Shown: positions 1-8,656, numbered from the stretch's first letter. The stretch is DNA of 64,000 bases from Acidobacteriota bacterium (GCA_902812365.1 CADDZC010000001.1:41213-105212), one strand, 5' to 3'. Numbers and translations are program-made. Notes: generated by a model not told the origin, from the letters alone.

Positions 1-254
1 CGCTGCCGTGGTTCCGGGGTGAACACTCCACCATGCAGTTCCGGTGGGAGACGTTTAACACCTTTAACCACCCGCAGTGGAAGTATGTCAATGCCGGCTG
101 CGATGGATCGCCCAACGTTGACGGCTCACCCGCCTTCGGCCGCCCGTGCGCCGACATGACGATTGCGGGAACGCGCTTCAACGCCGGCAATGGTCAGATC
201 AACACCGCCTGGCCGGCGCGCATCATGCAATTGGGGTTGAAGTTCATCTTCTAG
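1..254 (+). CDS. C-terminal end of an Oar-like outer-membrane receptor (partial)
   Basis: The open frame enters from the left edge (reading from base 3) and ends at TAG 252-254, giving 83 residues. It shows the end of a beta-barrel: a stretch reading FRWETFNTFNHPQW, typical of the last strands of carboxypeptidase-regulatory/TonB-dependent receptors of Acidobacteriota, and a terminal strand ending in LGLKFIF with the C-terminal aromatic residue expected of outer-membrane proteins. The two complete receptors in this window end in LGLRIFF and LQAIFSF. The N-terminal domain and plug lie outside the window, so the ligand cannot be guessed. The methionine at base 33 is internal and not a real start. 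A strong terminator follows at once. Confidence 0.75.
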   Translation, partial: LPWFRGEHSTMQFRWETFNTFNHPQWKYVNAGCDGSPNVDGSPAFGRPCADMTIAGTRFNAGNGQINTAWPARIMQLGLKFIF

Positions 255-281
255 GCCGCGGGGCCGGCTACCGATCCCAGG

Positions 282-326
282 GCCCTGGTCATCTGCTCCG
301 GGCAGGCGACCAGGGCTTTTCTTTTT
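282..326 (+). terminator. Rho-independent terminator after the receptor
   Basis: The inverted repeat GCCCTGGTC (282-290) / GACCAGGGC (308-316) forms a perfect 9-bp stem with a 17-base loop and is followed by TTTTCTTTTT (317-326). This is the clearest intrinsic terminator in the window and separates the receptor from the M61 peptidase. Confidence 0.85.
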
Positions 327-331
327 CGGCC

Positions 332-360
332 TTGTCAAAAGCGCCGCTTCTGACGATACT
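332..360 (+). promoter_or_regulatory. Sigma-70-type promoter for the M61 peptidase
   Basis: TTGTCA (332-337), a 17-bp spacer and GATACT (355-360) lie just after the terminator and about 50 bases before the first ATG of the peptidase gene. Prediction from motif match and spacing only. Confidence 0.5.
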
Positions 361-413
361 GTCCGGTACCGTAATGTCCCGGGCGCCGAGCGCAACGCGG
401 GCCGTCTCTGTTC

Positions 414-2321
414 ATGACCCTCCTGACCCGAAGATGGTTTTTCCTGCCTTCCCTGGCTGGCATGAGGCTGGTATTGACGCTGCTGGCGGCGATGGGGGCG
501 TTCTCTCGTTCCGGGTTCGGCCAGGATCGGGCCGCGCTCCGCTTGCAGTATGAAGTCCGTATCGCCCGCCCCACCACCCACCTCGCTGAAGTTGAGATCA
601 CCGTGGCGCCCGCTCCGGAGCCTGGCCTTGACTTCGTGATGCCGGCATGGTCTCCCGGGCGCTATGCCATCTACGACTTCGCCAAGAACGTACAGGAATT
701 CGAAGCGCGGGGCGCTCAAGGGCAGCCGCTGCCGTGGACGAATACGGACAAGGAAACCTGGCGGGTGTCGACGGCGGGCGCGGGCGGCGCCTTGCGCGTC
801 CGCTATAAGGTCTTCGCCAACGACCTGAACGGAACTTTTTCGCAGGTGGATGCCTCACACGCGAACCTCAACGGCGCTTCAATCTACATGTACGTGGCCG
901 GCCACAAGCACGACCCGCTGACGCTCACCGTGGCGGTTCCGGCGGGATGGAAAGTGATCAGCGGGTTTTCGCTCTCGGCCCGTGATCGCACTTTTCCGGT
1001 CGCCAACTATGACCGGCTGATTGATACCCCGCTCGAGATGACTCCCGACCCGTCGATGGCGTGGTTTTCGGGGGGCGGGAAGACGTTTCGGGTGGTCGTG
1101 CACAGCTACGGGGATGATCCCGAAACGCGGGCGCAACGGGTCAATGAATTGGCGGCTGATCTGAAGAAGATCGTGGACTCCGAAATGGCGATGATGCCGG
1201 CGCCCGACTTTGACCATTACACGTTCCTGCTCCATTTTGAGCCCGACATCAGCGCCGGCGACGGCATGGAGCACCTCAACTCCAGCCAAATCATCGTTCG
1301 CGGCACCTGGGGCGGCGGTGCGCTCCGCGAGGCGCTGGAAGACGCGGCGCACGAGTTTTTTCACGCCTGGAACGTCAAGCGGCTGCGGCCGGCTGCTCTC
1401 GGACCGTTCAATTACACGCGCGAGGCCTATACGCGGTCATTGTGGTTCGCCGAGGGCGTGACGCAGTACTACTCTTACGTCCACATGCTGCGCTCCGGCC
1501 TGTGGGACCGGAGGCAGTTTCTCGATCGCCTGGCGAGCGAGATTCGGCAGCTCGAGGGCGATCCGGGACGCGCGCTGATGTCGGCGGAAAGCTCGAGCTT
1601 CCACGCGTGGTTTTACGACCGGGCGCCGCAGATGCAGGAGACCAATTTCGCCAATACGACGATCTCCTATTACAACAAGGGTGCGCTGCTGGGCCTGCTG
1701 CTCGACCTCGAAATCCGGGCGCGCACGCGCGGCGAAAAATCGCTCGACGACGTCGTGCGCCTGATGTATCGCAACTTCTACCAGTCCGGCGCCGCCACCT
1801 ACTACCTGAGCGGCCGCGGGTATCGGGAAAGGGACATCCTGAACGCGCTGAACGCGGTCACGGGCACGGATTTCGAGTCCTTTTTCCGGCAATACGTCGC
1901 CGGCACGGTGCCGTTGCCCTATGATCAGGTTCTGGCCTTGGCCGGATTGCACCTGACGATTGGAACGAGGCCGGGCGAGCCTCCGAGTCTCGACGCCATC
2001 ACCCGCCCCGAGGATATGGGTGTTAGAATTGTGGCCGTCCGCCCGGGCGGGGCGGCGGACCGTGCCGGGTTGAGCCGTGACGACTTGCTGATTGCCGTGG
2101 ATGAGTTTTCGCTGGCCACCGAGTCGCTGGCGGAACGGCTGCGAATCTATCCCCCCGGCGCGGAGGTTCCCTTCACGGTGCAGCGTCACGGGGAACGGGA
2201 ACGGATCACCGTCCAACTGGATCCGCCCGAGCCGAATGAGTATTCGATCCGGGAATCGCCTCTGGCGACGCCGGAGCAGGTGAGAATCCGGGAAGGCTGG
2301 CTGGGGAGCGGCCAACCCTAA
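414..2321 (+). CDS. Exported M61-family metallopeptidase with C-terminal PDZ domain
   Basis: Predicted zinc aminopeptidase of the M61 (glycyl aminopeptidase) family, 635 residues. The motif HEFFH (H313, E314, H317) followed by E347 in WFAEGVTQYY gives the two His and the downstream Glu of a gluzincin site. The N-terminal beta-rich M61 domain comes first, the catalytic domain occupies roughly residues 250-480, and a PDZ-like domain (VRPGGAADRAGLSRDDLLIA) covers about 520-610. A hydrophobic N-terminus predicts export. The ATG at 462, giving a shorter and cleaner signal peptide (MRLVLTLLAAMGAFSRSGFG), is as plausible as the one at 414. It stands alone, with its own promoter and an upstream terminator. 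M61 enzymes tend to release N-terminal Gly or Ala; the substrate here is unknown. Confidence 0.9.
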   Translation: MTLLTRRWFFLPSLAGMRLVLTLLAAMGAFSRSGFGQDRAALRLQYEVRIARPTTHLAEVEITVAPAPEPGLDFVMPAWSPGRYAIYDFAKNVQEFEARGAQGQPLPWTNTDKETWRVSTAGAGGALRVRYKVFANDLNGTFSQVDASHANLNGASIYMYVAGHKHDPLTLTVAVPAGWKVISGFSLSARDRTFPVANYDRLIDTPLEMTPDPSMAWFSGGGKTFRVVVHSYGDDPETRAQRVNELAADLKKIVDSEMAMMPAPDFDHYTFLLHFEPDISAGDGMEHLNSSQIIVRGTWGGGALREALEDAAHEFFHAWNVKRLRPAALGPFNYTREAYTRSLWFAEGVTQYYSYVHMLRSGLWDRRQFLDRLASEIRQLEGDPGRALMSAESSSFHAWFYDRAPQMQETNFANTTISYYNKGALLGLLLDLEIRARTRGEKSLDDVVRLMYRNFYQSGAATYYLSGRGYRERDILNALNAVTGTDFESFFRQYVAGTVPLPYDQVLALAGLHLTIGTRPGEPPSLDAITRPEDMGVRIVAVRPGGAADRAGLSRDDLLIAVDEFSLATESLAERLRIYPPGAEVPFTVQRHGERERITVQLDPPEPNEYSIRESPLATPEQVRIREGWLGSGQP

Positions 2322-2441
2322 GCGGGCAGGCGGGCTGAGCCGCGATCCCCCGGGGCGCGGCCGGCTGGGCTTTGCCACTGAAAGCGGTGTCGGGCGGTTT
2401 TGGGGCAGCGATCGCGGCGGATAGAGCCGCTCGGAGGAACA

Positions 2442-3722
2442 ATGAAACTCTGGCAACGTTGGACGCGTCTGATCGCGGCTTTCGTAGGGCTGGTCGTGGC
2501 CGGGCAGGGTGCGCGGGTGTGCGGGCAAGCCCCCAGCCGCTTCTATTTGAAGAACGGCGACCGGGTGGTGTTTTACGGAGACAGCATCACGGACCAGCGG
2601 CTCTACACAACGTTTGTGGAAGACTATGTCGTCACCCGCTTTCCCGACCTCAACGTCACCTTTGTGCACTCGGGCTGGGGCGGCGATCGGGTGACGGGAG
2701 GCGGAGGCGGGCCGATCGACGTGCGGTTGCGCCGCGACGTGATCGCCTACAAGCCGACGGTGATGACCATCATGCTGGGCATGAACGACGCCGGTTACCG
2801 GGCCTTCGACCGAGCCCTGTTCGACACCTATTCCCAAGGGTACGAGCACATTCTCGATACGGTACGCAGCGCGCTGCCGGGGATTCGCCTCACGCTCATC
2901 CAGCCGTCGCCATACGACGATGTGACTCGGCCGCCAAACTTCGAGGGCGGCTATAACGCCGTCCTGATTCGTTACGGTGAATGGGTCAAGGAGCTCGGTG
3001 AGCGCGGGCATCTGCTGGTGGTGGACATGAATTCGCCGCTCGTTCGGACGCTCGAGTGCGCCGAAAAGAGCGATCCCGACGGCGCCAAGCAGATCCTGCC
3101 CGATCGCGTTCATCCGCGTGCCGGCGGCCACTTGGTCATGGCGGAGGCCTTGCTGAAGGGTTGGGAGGCGCCGGCGCTGGTCAGCTGGGTGGCCATGGAC
3201 GCGGCCGGGCCCCGCCTGGTGAGCGCTCAGAACACCCGCGTCAGCGACCTTCAGGCGGACGATCAAGGATGGAGTTGGACCCAGAGCGACCGCGCCCTGC
3301 CCATGCCCCTTGACATGGCGGATCCGACGGTCAAGCTGGCGCTCCAGTGCTCGGATTTCGTGCAGGCTCTGGACCAGGAAACCCTCAAAATTACGGGCCT
3401 GAAGGGCGAGCGCTACAAGCTTCAGATTGACGGCGAACCGGTGGGCGAATTCACCCGGCAACGACTGGAGGAGGGGGTGAATCTGGCCACCTTTTCGACG
3501 CCCATGGAGAAGCAGGCGGCCAGCGTCCACGCCCTGACCGTCAAGCATAACGACATCCATTTTGCTTGCTGGCGCAACCTTCAGGTGCCGCTCGCCGGCG
3601 AGCCGTTGCCTCACCTCGGGAGAGCGCTCGACGATCTCGACCGGCTGGAGAACGACGTGATCGAAGAGCGGCGCGGGGCGGCGGCGCCCAGACCCCACCA
3701 CTACCAGTTGATAGCGGAGTGA
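2442..3722 (+). CDS. Secreted SGNH/GDSL-family hydrolase
   Basis: A 426-residue exported esterase or lipase-like protein of the SGNH fold. Block I is GDSIT with nucleophile S48, an invariant-Gly region HSGWGGD and block III GMND follow, and block V is DRVHP with D221 and H224, so the full Ser-Asp-His set is present. The N-terminus (MKLWQRWTRLIAAFVGLVVA) is a signal peptide. The start at 2442 is preferred over a frame-compatible ATG at 2400 because GGAGG lies just upstream of 2442 and the signal peptide starts there. The C-terminal 200 residues form an extra domain with no catalytic motif, as in carbohydrate-ester hydrolases. Substrate not determinable; deacetylation of polysaccharides is a reasonable guess. 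Confidence 0.85.
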   Translation: MKLWQRWTRLIAAFVGLVVAGQGARVCGQAPSRFYLKNGDRVVFYGDSITDQRLYTTFVEDYVVTRFPDLNVTFVHSGWGGDRVTGGGGGPIDVRLRRDVIAYKPTVMTIMLGMNDAGYRAFDRALFDTYSQGYEHILDTVRSALPGIRLTLIQPSPYDDVTRPPNFEGGYNAVLIRYGEWVKELGERGHLLVVDMNSPLVRTLECAEKSDPDGAKQILPDRVHPRAGGHLVMAEALLKGWEAPALVSWVAMDAAGPRLVSAQNTRVSDLQADDQGWSWTQSDRALPMPLDMADPTVKLALQCSDFVQALDQETLKITGLKGERYKLQIDGEPVGEFTRQRLEEGVNLATFSTPMEKQAASVHALTVKHNDIHFACWRNLQVPLAGEPLPHLGRALDDLDRLENDVIEERRGAAAPRPHHYQLIAE

Positions 3723-3765
3723 GGAGCTAGGGGCTCGGCGGCGGGTTCCAGCGGCGAAAAACCCC

Positions 3766-3794
3766 TTGACCAAAAGCGAATAAAAAGCGAAACT
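3766..3794 (+). promoter_or_regulatory. Promoter with direct repeat resembling the one at lexA
   Basis: TTGACC (3766-3771) is a good -35 element; the -10 would fall near GAAACT (3789-3794), which is weak. Between them lie two copies of GCGAA, at 3776-3780 and 3787-3791, 11 bp apart. Read on the other strand this is TTCGC-N6-TTCGC, the same arrangement found in the lexA promoter at 24440-24455. A shared LexA operator is an inference; the repeat itself is directly visible. Confidence 0.45.
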
Positions 3795-3824
3795 CGGTCG
3801 AGGCCATCACCCTCGGGGGTTCGC

Positions 3825-4820
3825 ATGGAGTCGACTCTCTTCCCGTTGCCTACCCCGACCCGGGCCGGAATCGCCCGCTTGGCGGCGGCAAGCCCCGCCG
3901 TCCGCGAGCGCTCGGACGTCCGCTACTTCGCCCTGGCTTGCCGTTCGGCTTTGAACCGCCAGTCGAGCGGCCGCATGCCCTTTGCCTTGACCCTCAACCC
4001 CTATCGCGGCTGTGAGTTTGGCTGCCACTACTGCTACGCTCGTTACACGCATGAGTTCATGGAAATATGGGACGGCCGCGACTTCGAGCGCAAGATTTTT
4101 GCCAAAGTGAACGCGCCCGAGCTGCTGCGGTCGGAACTGCGCCGGGCCAAAGATAAAGCTCTGCCGATTGCCGTCGGCACCGCCACCGACCCGTATCAGC
4201 CGGCGGAGAGGCAGTTCGAGGTGATGCGCCGTTTGTTAGGCGTGTTGGCGGAATTCGAGGGCCTGTCCGTTTCGATCACCACGAAGTCCGTACTGATTCT
4301 TCGCGACCTCGAGCTGCTGAGGGCCATCGCCCAGCGGCATGACTTCAGGGTACACGTGACCGTCACGACGACCCATGCGCGGCTCGCCCGGCGGCTAGAA
4401 CCCAAGGCTCCACCCCCGGCCAAGCGCCTGGAGGTCGTCGCCAAATTGAGTCGCAGCGGGATTCGGGTGAGCGTCAACGCCATGCCAATACTCCCCGGGA
4501 TTACCGACGACCCCGGCGATCTCGAAAAGCTGGTGCGAGCCGCCGCGGAGGCCGGAGCGGACTCGATTGAAGACCGCCTCCTCTTCCTCAAGCCTTCGGC
4601 CATGAAATGCTTCCTGCCGTTCCTGGAGGAGGAATTCCCGCAGCTCGTTGCCCGTTACCGCCGGCTCTACGCCGGCTCGCCCTATCTTTTTGGTGAGTAC
4701 CCGAGGCGGGTGAAACGACTGATGGACGTGCTGCGCGCCCGCTACGGGCTCAGTGAGAAAGGCCGCGGGCCCGCCCGAGTCTTTCCTTCGCGGCAGCTCA
4801 GTCTGGGGCTGAAGGTGTGA
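3825..4820 (+). CDS. Radical SAM protein of the spore-photoproduct-lyase-like family
   Basis: A 331-residue radical SAM enzyme. The cluster motif is C63-x3-C67-x2-C70 (GCEFGCHYCYAR), the standard CxxxCxxC that binds the [4Fe-4S] cluster and S-adenosylmethionine. The N-terminal layout (an ALNRQSSGRMPFALTLNPYR segment just before the cluster) and the VGTATDPYQPAER segment match the SplB-like proteins often annotated as PA0069 or Rv2578c family. Those proteins are related to spore photoproduct lyase but occur in non-sporulating bacteria, and their reaction is not established. The final lyase cysteine cannot be assigned by eye. The start ATG at 3825 lies about 30 bases after the promoter. The repeat in that promoter would fit DNA-damage control. 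Confidence 0.85.
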   Translation: MESTLFPLPTPTRAGIARLAAASPAVRERSDVRYFALACRSALNRQSSGRMPFALTLNPYRGCEFGCHYCYARYTHEFMEIWDGRDFERKIFAKVNAPELLRSELRRAKDKALPIAVGTATDPYQPAERQFEVMRRLLGVLAEFEGLSVSITTKSVLILRDLELLRAIAQRHDFRVHVTVTTTHARLARRLEPKAPPPAKRLEVVAKLSRSGIRVSVNAMPILPGITDDPGDLEKLVRAAAEAGADSIEDRLLFLKPSAMKCFLPFLEEEFPQLVARYRRLYAGSPYLFGEYPRRVKRLMDVLRARYGLSEKGRGPARVFPSRQLSLGLKV

Positions 4821-4895
4821 AGCCGGGCGCAGCCGACGGCTGGGCCGGCGGGTGCTGGCGGATGGCTTTACCGGGGCTCGGCCGCGGGCGCGGCT

Positions 4896-6197
4896 TCATT
4901 CCGCCACCTGATTGAGCGTGGCGAAGAATTCAGGGAATGAAATATTGACGCAGCGGCTGCCGTGTAGGATCGAGCTGCCGTCGGCTACGAGGCCGGCGAC
5001 CGCGAACGCCATGGCGATGCGGTGGTCGCCGTAACTGTCAAGCTCCGCGCCGCGCAAGGGCTGGCGACCGGGTACGATCAAGCCGTCCTCGAGTTCCTCG
5101 ACCTGTGCTCCCATGCGGCGCAGATTTTGCGCCACGGTTTTGATGCGATCGCTTTCTTTGACGCGCAACTCCGCCGCGCCGCGAAACGCGAGGCCGCGCT
5201 CCGCTTGGGTGCCGAGTACCGCCAGCACGGGCAGCTCGTCAATGAGCCGAGGGATCAGTTCAACCGGTAGATCGCCGCCTTGCAGCCGGCTCGATTGTAC
5301 GTGCAAGTCACCCACCAGCTCGCCGCTGATCGTCTGCACGTTGAGGACGTTGATCTGACCGCCCATCGACGCCAGCACATCTAAAATCGCGGTCCGGGTG
5401 GGATTGAGGCCCACGTTTTGGATCACGAGGTTCGAATCGGGGACTAGCAGGCCGGCAACGATGAAGAAGGCCGCCGAAGAAATGTCGCCCGGTGTGTAAA
5501 GCGCCTTCGCCGCGGGTTGGGCGGGGCCGCGCACCGTGACCGTCCGGCGCCGGCGCTCGACGTCTACGCCCATCTGTTCGAGCGCAATTTCGGTGTGATC
5601 GCGCGTCGCCAGCGGCTCGCGGATCTCGGTGACGCCTTCCGCAAACAGTCCTGCCAGCAGGATTGCCGACTTCACTTGGGCGCTGGCAATCGGCATCTCA
5701 TAGCAGATAGGTTTGAGCTGGCCACCCTGGATGTCCAGCGGGGGCAGGCCGCCATCCGCCGAGGAGATCCTGGCGCCCATCTGAGTGAGGGGGTCGATAA
5801 TGCGCTTCATGGGCCGGCGGGAAAGGGAAGCGTCGCCGGTAAGGATGGAACGGAAGGGCTGGCCGGCGAGAATGCCCGAGAGCAGCCGCATGGTTGAGCC
5901 GGAATTTCCGGCGTCGAGCGCGGTGGGCGAAGCCCGCAAGCCTCGCGGACCAACTCCCTGAATCGTGACCCGATCCGGACGTCGTTCGATGGGGACTCCC
6001 AGTTTTGCCAGGCAGTCGAGCGTGCTTTGGCAGTCGGCGCTCGAGGCAAAGTTATGGATCTCAGTCGTGCCTTCGGCGATGGCTCCCAGGAGGGCATAAC
6101 GGTGGGAGATGGACTTGTCTCCCGGCATGCGGATGGAGCCCGCCAGACCCTTGGCCGGCCGTATGAGCTGAGTGTCGGGCAATGGCTGCTGTGCCAT
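4896..6197 (-). CDS. aroA: 3-phosphoshikimate 1-carboxyvinyltransferase (EPSP synthase)
   Basis: Sixth step of the shikimate pathway: transfer of enolpyruvyl from phosphoenolpyruvate to shikimate-3-phosphate, in the cytoplasm. The 433-residue length is normal. Visible motifs are PGDKSISHRYALLG (residues 25-38, phosphate-binding Lys and Arg), DAGNSGSTMRLL (95-106), the RVKESDRIK segment near 345 and YGDHRIAMAF near 395. The GNSGSTMR form resembles the Bacillus-type enzymes more than the GNAGTAMR of E. coli, a class often less sensitive to glyphosate; that is inference. It ends 75 bases from the convergent radical SAM gene and starts 47 bases after the Sec-containing peroxiredoxin-like gene, with which it may be co-transcribed. 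Confidence 0.95.
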   Translation of the reverse strand: MAQQPLPDTQLIRPAKGLAGSIRMPGDKSISHRYALLGAIAEGTTEIHNFASSADCQSTLDCLAKLGVPIERRPDRVTIQGVGPRGLRASPTALDAGNSGSTMRLLSGILAGQPFRSILTGDASLSRRPMKRIIDPLTQMGARISSADGGLPPLDIQGGQLKPICYEMPIASAQVKSAILLAGLFAEGVTEIREPLATRDHTEIALEQMGVDVERRRRTVTVRGPAQPAAKALYTPGDISSAAFFIVAGLLVPDSNLVIQNVGLNPTRTAILDVLASMGGQINVLNVQTISGELVGDLHVQSSRLQGGDLPVELIPRLIDELPVLAVLGTQAERGLAFRGAAELRVKESDRIKTVAQNLRRMGAQVEELEDGLIVPGRQPLRGAELDSYGDHRIAMAFAVAGLVADGSSILHGSRCVNISFPEFFATLNQVAE

Positions 6198-6244
6198 AAA
6201 AAACCGCTAGCTTCCGGGAGTGCCCGGGGCCGCCCGAGCCGCGG

Positions 6245-6823
6245 TTACTGGGCGGGCAAAGTTGCGTCGACCGCCTTCAGCAACTCGGCGGCGGAGGGCA
6301 TGTCGCCCGGATGGGTTCCGCGGTGAAGCCACAAAATCTTTCCCCCGGGCGCGACGAGCGCCGCCCCGGGAAGCTGCAGGATGTCCGTATGCTTGCGGAA
6401 GGTACCCTCCAGGCTAACCCTACATCCGGCCGCGCTGGCTTCTTTCCGCCGCGCCCTCAAGCCGGGCGATGCGAAGATCATGTCTTTCCACAAGGCGCGA
6501 CCGAAGCCCATGGCGCGATAGCTGGCCTTGTCCGGATCCGGGATGCAGGCCTGCTCGAAGCCGTACCGGCTGCAAAATTGCGCTGCCTCTGTCGCCGTCC
6601 CTTGCACAACGCACGCGACCCGCACACCTCGGCGCTCGAACTGTGCCCTCTGCTCGCGCAACTGCGCAAGTGTTTCCGCATAGAAAGGTCAGCCGAAATG
6701 GCGGAGCCAGACGACCAGCGCTGCTCCCTCCGCCCACAACTCGGCCAGGTGCCTCTCCTGGCCGCGGACGGTCAGGTAAACGAAGTCCGGCGCCGTACTG
6801 CCGATCTCAAGCGCAGGCGACAT
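6245..6823 (-). CDS. Selenocysteine-containing peroxiredoxin-like protein (AhpC/TSA family), UGA readthrough
   Basis: Read straight through one in-frame UGA (6689-6691, complement), this gene encodes 192 residues with a thioredoxin-like AhpC/TSA_2 fold. It begins MSPALEIGSTAPDF, continues to WLRHFG-Sec-PFYAE and ends in a complete C-terminal half (PGGKILWLHRGTHPGDMPS). The UGA is codon 45, exactly where homologues have the catalytic Cys of HFGCPFC, and reading frame and similarity continue on both sides. ATG 6821-6823 has GAGGG upstream and a TACAAT -10 element at 6840-6845. The position normally held by the second Cys of CxxC is Tyr, so the site is U-x-x-Y and recycling must use another thiol. 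A hairpin follows the UGA and selD is in the same window. Conventional gene finding gives two fragments. Likely a thiol-dependent peroxidase or redox protein; substrate unknown. Confidence 0.85.
6653..6670 (-). promoter_or_regulatory. Bacterial SECIS-like hairpin after the peroxiredoxin UGA
   Basis: On the coding strand, CTTGCGC-AGTT-GCGCGAG forms a 7-bp stem (one G-U pair) with a 4-base loop. It begins 18 bases after the UGA and its loop starts 25 bases after it. Bacterial SECIS elements are expected within about 16-37 bases of the UGA with a G in the first two loop positions; here G is second. The fold was done by eye. Confidence 0.6.
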
Positions 6824-6880
6824 TGAAACCCTCGCTGCTATTGTAACCCATCCGGCGCCCCAGGCAGAGCGGCGCCACCT

Positions 6881-6909
6881 TTGACTTTTGAGCCTGAGTA
6901 CGATGGAAT
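6881..6909 (+). promoter_or_regulatory. Sigma-70-type promoter for the acyl-CoA mutase
   Basis: TTGACT (6881-6886), 17-bp spacer, TGGAAT (6904-6909). Transcription would start near 6916, so the ATG at 6917 would be at or next to the 5' end of a leaderless mRNA. Motif-based prediction. Confidence 0.4.
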
Positions 6910-6916
6910 GGCCTCG

Positions 6917-8614
6917 ATGAGCAAAGCCCGCCGACCGCCCGCGGAGTTCCGCAGCCCTGAGCCGCCTGGCGGCACATCTCCTCGCCGGGACCCGGGCGCA
7001 CCGGGGGCGGCCTCAGACGGTCCAGCCGCTCCCCGCAGTTGGACGACTTTTTCCGGTATTCCCGTCGAGCGCGTTTACACGCCGCGGCACTTGGAAGGGT
7101 TCGAGTACGCGCGCGACCTCGGCGACCCGGGAGACTACCCCTATACGCGCGGCATCCACCGTACGATGTATCGCGGAAAGTTGTGGACGATGCGCCAGTT
7201 TTCGGGTTTCGGCACCCCCGAAGACACCAATCGCCGGCTGCGATATCTTCTCGAACAAGGGCAGACCGGCCTTTCCATCGCCTTCGATTTGCCCACGTTG
7301 ATGGGCTATGACTCCGATCATGCGCTGGCCGAAGGCGAGGTCGGCAAGTGCGGGGTGGCAGTTTCGTCGCTCGCTGACATGGAGACGTTGCTGCGCGGCC
7401 TGCCCCTGGAAGACGTGACGGCCTCGATGACCATCAATTCCCCGGCGGCGGTCCTTTGGGCGATGTATCTGGTGGTGGCCGAGAAGTGCGGCGCCGATTG
7501 GCGGAAAATTTCGGGCACAATCCAGAACGACATCCTGAAGGAGTACATTGCCCAAAAGGAGTATATTTTCCCGCCCGAGCCTTCGATGCGGCTGGTGACC
7601 GACACCATCATTTTTGCAACCTGCGAAGTTCCGCGCTGGAACCCGATTTCGATCTCCGGCTATCACATTCGCGAGGCGGGATCCACGGCGGTCCAGGAAC
7701 TGGCCTTTACCCTGCGCGACGCGATTGAATATGTCGAATGGGTGTTAAGACGAGGGCTCAACATCGACGAATTCGCCCCCCGCCTGAGCTTCTTTTTTAA
7801 CGCCCACAACGATCTATTCGAAGAAGTCGCCAAATACCGCGCCGCCCGCAAGATATGGGCCCGGGTGATGCGCGAGCGGTTCGGGGCTCAAAATCCCCGG
7901 TCCTGGCACTGCCGGTTTCACACCCAGACGGCCGGATGCTCGCTGACGGCGCAGCAGCCTTACAACAACGTCGTCCGCACGACCATCCAGGCCCTGGCAG
8001 GCGTCCTGGGCGGCACCCAGTCGCTCCATACGAACTCCCTCGATGAGGCGTGGGCGCTGCCGACCGAATCCGCCGCCACGCTAGCCCTCCGGACTCAGCA
8101 GGTGATCGCTTATGAAAGCGGGGTGACGAACGTCGTTGACCCGCTCGGGGGCTCCTATTTTCTGGAAAAGCTGACGCTGGAAATCGAGCGGGCCAGTCTC
8201 GATTACATCCAGACTATCGACGGCATGGGGGGCATGATCGCGGCGATCGAGAAAGGTTTCCCGCAGCGCGAGATTCACGAGGCGGCGTACCGCTACCAGC
8301 AGCAGGTTGAGCGGCAAGAGAAGGTTATTGTTGGCGTCAATCGCTTCGTCGAGGCGGACCCCATTCCCGTCCCGATTCTGGTGATTGACGATAGCGCCGC
8401 CCGCCGCCAGCACGCAGCTCTGGCCCAGCTTCGGCGCCAGCGCGACAACCTCCGCGTGCGCACGGCGCTCGAGGCGCTCGAGGCGGCGGCGGCCACCGAT
8501 GCCAATCTGATGCCTTTCATTCTCGAGTGCGTTCGCAGTTACGCCACCCTGGGTGAGATTTGCGATGTGCTGCGCCGCGTTTTTGGAACCTATGAAGAAC
8601 CGGCCACCGCGTGA
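6917..8614 (+). CDS. icmA: Acyl-CoA mutase large subunit with isobutyryl-CoA mutase signature
   Basis: Adenosylcobalamin-dependent carbon-skeleton mutase, 565 residues from ATG 6917. It covers the substrate-binding TIM-barrel domain only; the B12-binding domain (a separate small subunit) is not in the window. Conserved features include [15 protein letters not shown] and SISGYH with H250 in place of His244 of Propionibacterium methylmalonyl-CoA mutase. The two residues that set substrate choice, Tyr89 and Arg207 in that enzyme, are F95 (MRQFSGFG) and Q213 (KEYIAQKEY). The spacing from the shared TIQ and His motifs is identical, so the correspondence is firm. Phe/Gln is the known signature of isobutyryl-CoA mutase, which interconverts isobutyryl-CoA and n-butyryl-CoA. 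Automatic annotation would probably say methylmalonyl-CoA mutase. ATG 6908 is the alternative start. Confidence 0.85.
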   Translation: MSKARRPPAEFRSPEPPGGTSPRRDPGAPGAASDGPAAPRSWTTFSGIPVERVYTPRHLEGFEYARDLGDPGDYPYTRGIHRTMYRGKLWTMRQFSGFGTPEDTNRRLRYLLEQGQTGLSIAFDLPTLMGYDSDHALAEGEVGKCGVAVSSLADMETLLRGLPLEDVTASMTINSPAAVLWAMYLVVAEKCGADWRKISGTIQNDILKEYIAQKEYIFPPEPSMRLVTDTIIFATCEVPRWNPISISGYHIREAGSTAVQELAFTLRDAIEYVEWVLRRGLNIDEFAPRLSFFFNAHNDLFEEVAKYRAARKIWARVMRERFGAQNPRSWHCRFHTQTAGCSLTAQQPYNNVVRTTIQALAGVLGGTQSLHTNSLDEAWALPTESAATLALRTQQVIAYESGVTNVVDPLGGSYFLEKLTLEIERASLDYIQTIDGMGGMIAAIEKGFPQREIHEAAYRYQQQVERQEKVIVGVNRFVEADPIPVPILVIDDSAARRQHAALAQLRRQRDNLRVRTALEALEAAAATDANLMPFILECVRSYATLGEICDVLRRVFGTYEEPATA

Positions 8615-8656
8615 GGCCGCCAAACCCTTTCGGGTTCCCCAATTCAGGTGTCTTGC

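Noticed and set aside
1437..3773. 778-codon minus-strand open frame across the M61 and SGNH genes
   Set aside because: Antisense to two genes with intact catalytic motifs; Arg/Pro/His-rich composition typical of GC-rich shadow frames; no similarity to any family.
6689..6691. The peroxiredoxin UGA as a nonsense mutation or sequencing error
   Set aside because: It falls exactly on the catalytic Cys position, is followed by a SECIS-like hairpin, and selD in the same window also encodes Sec.
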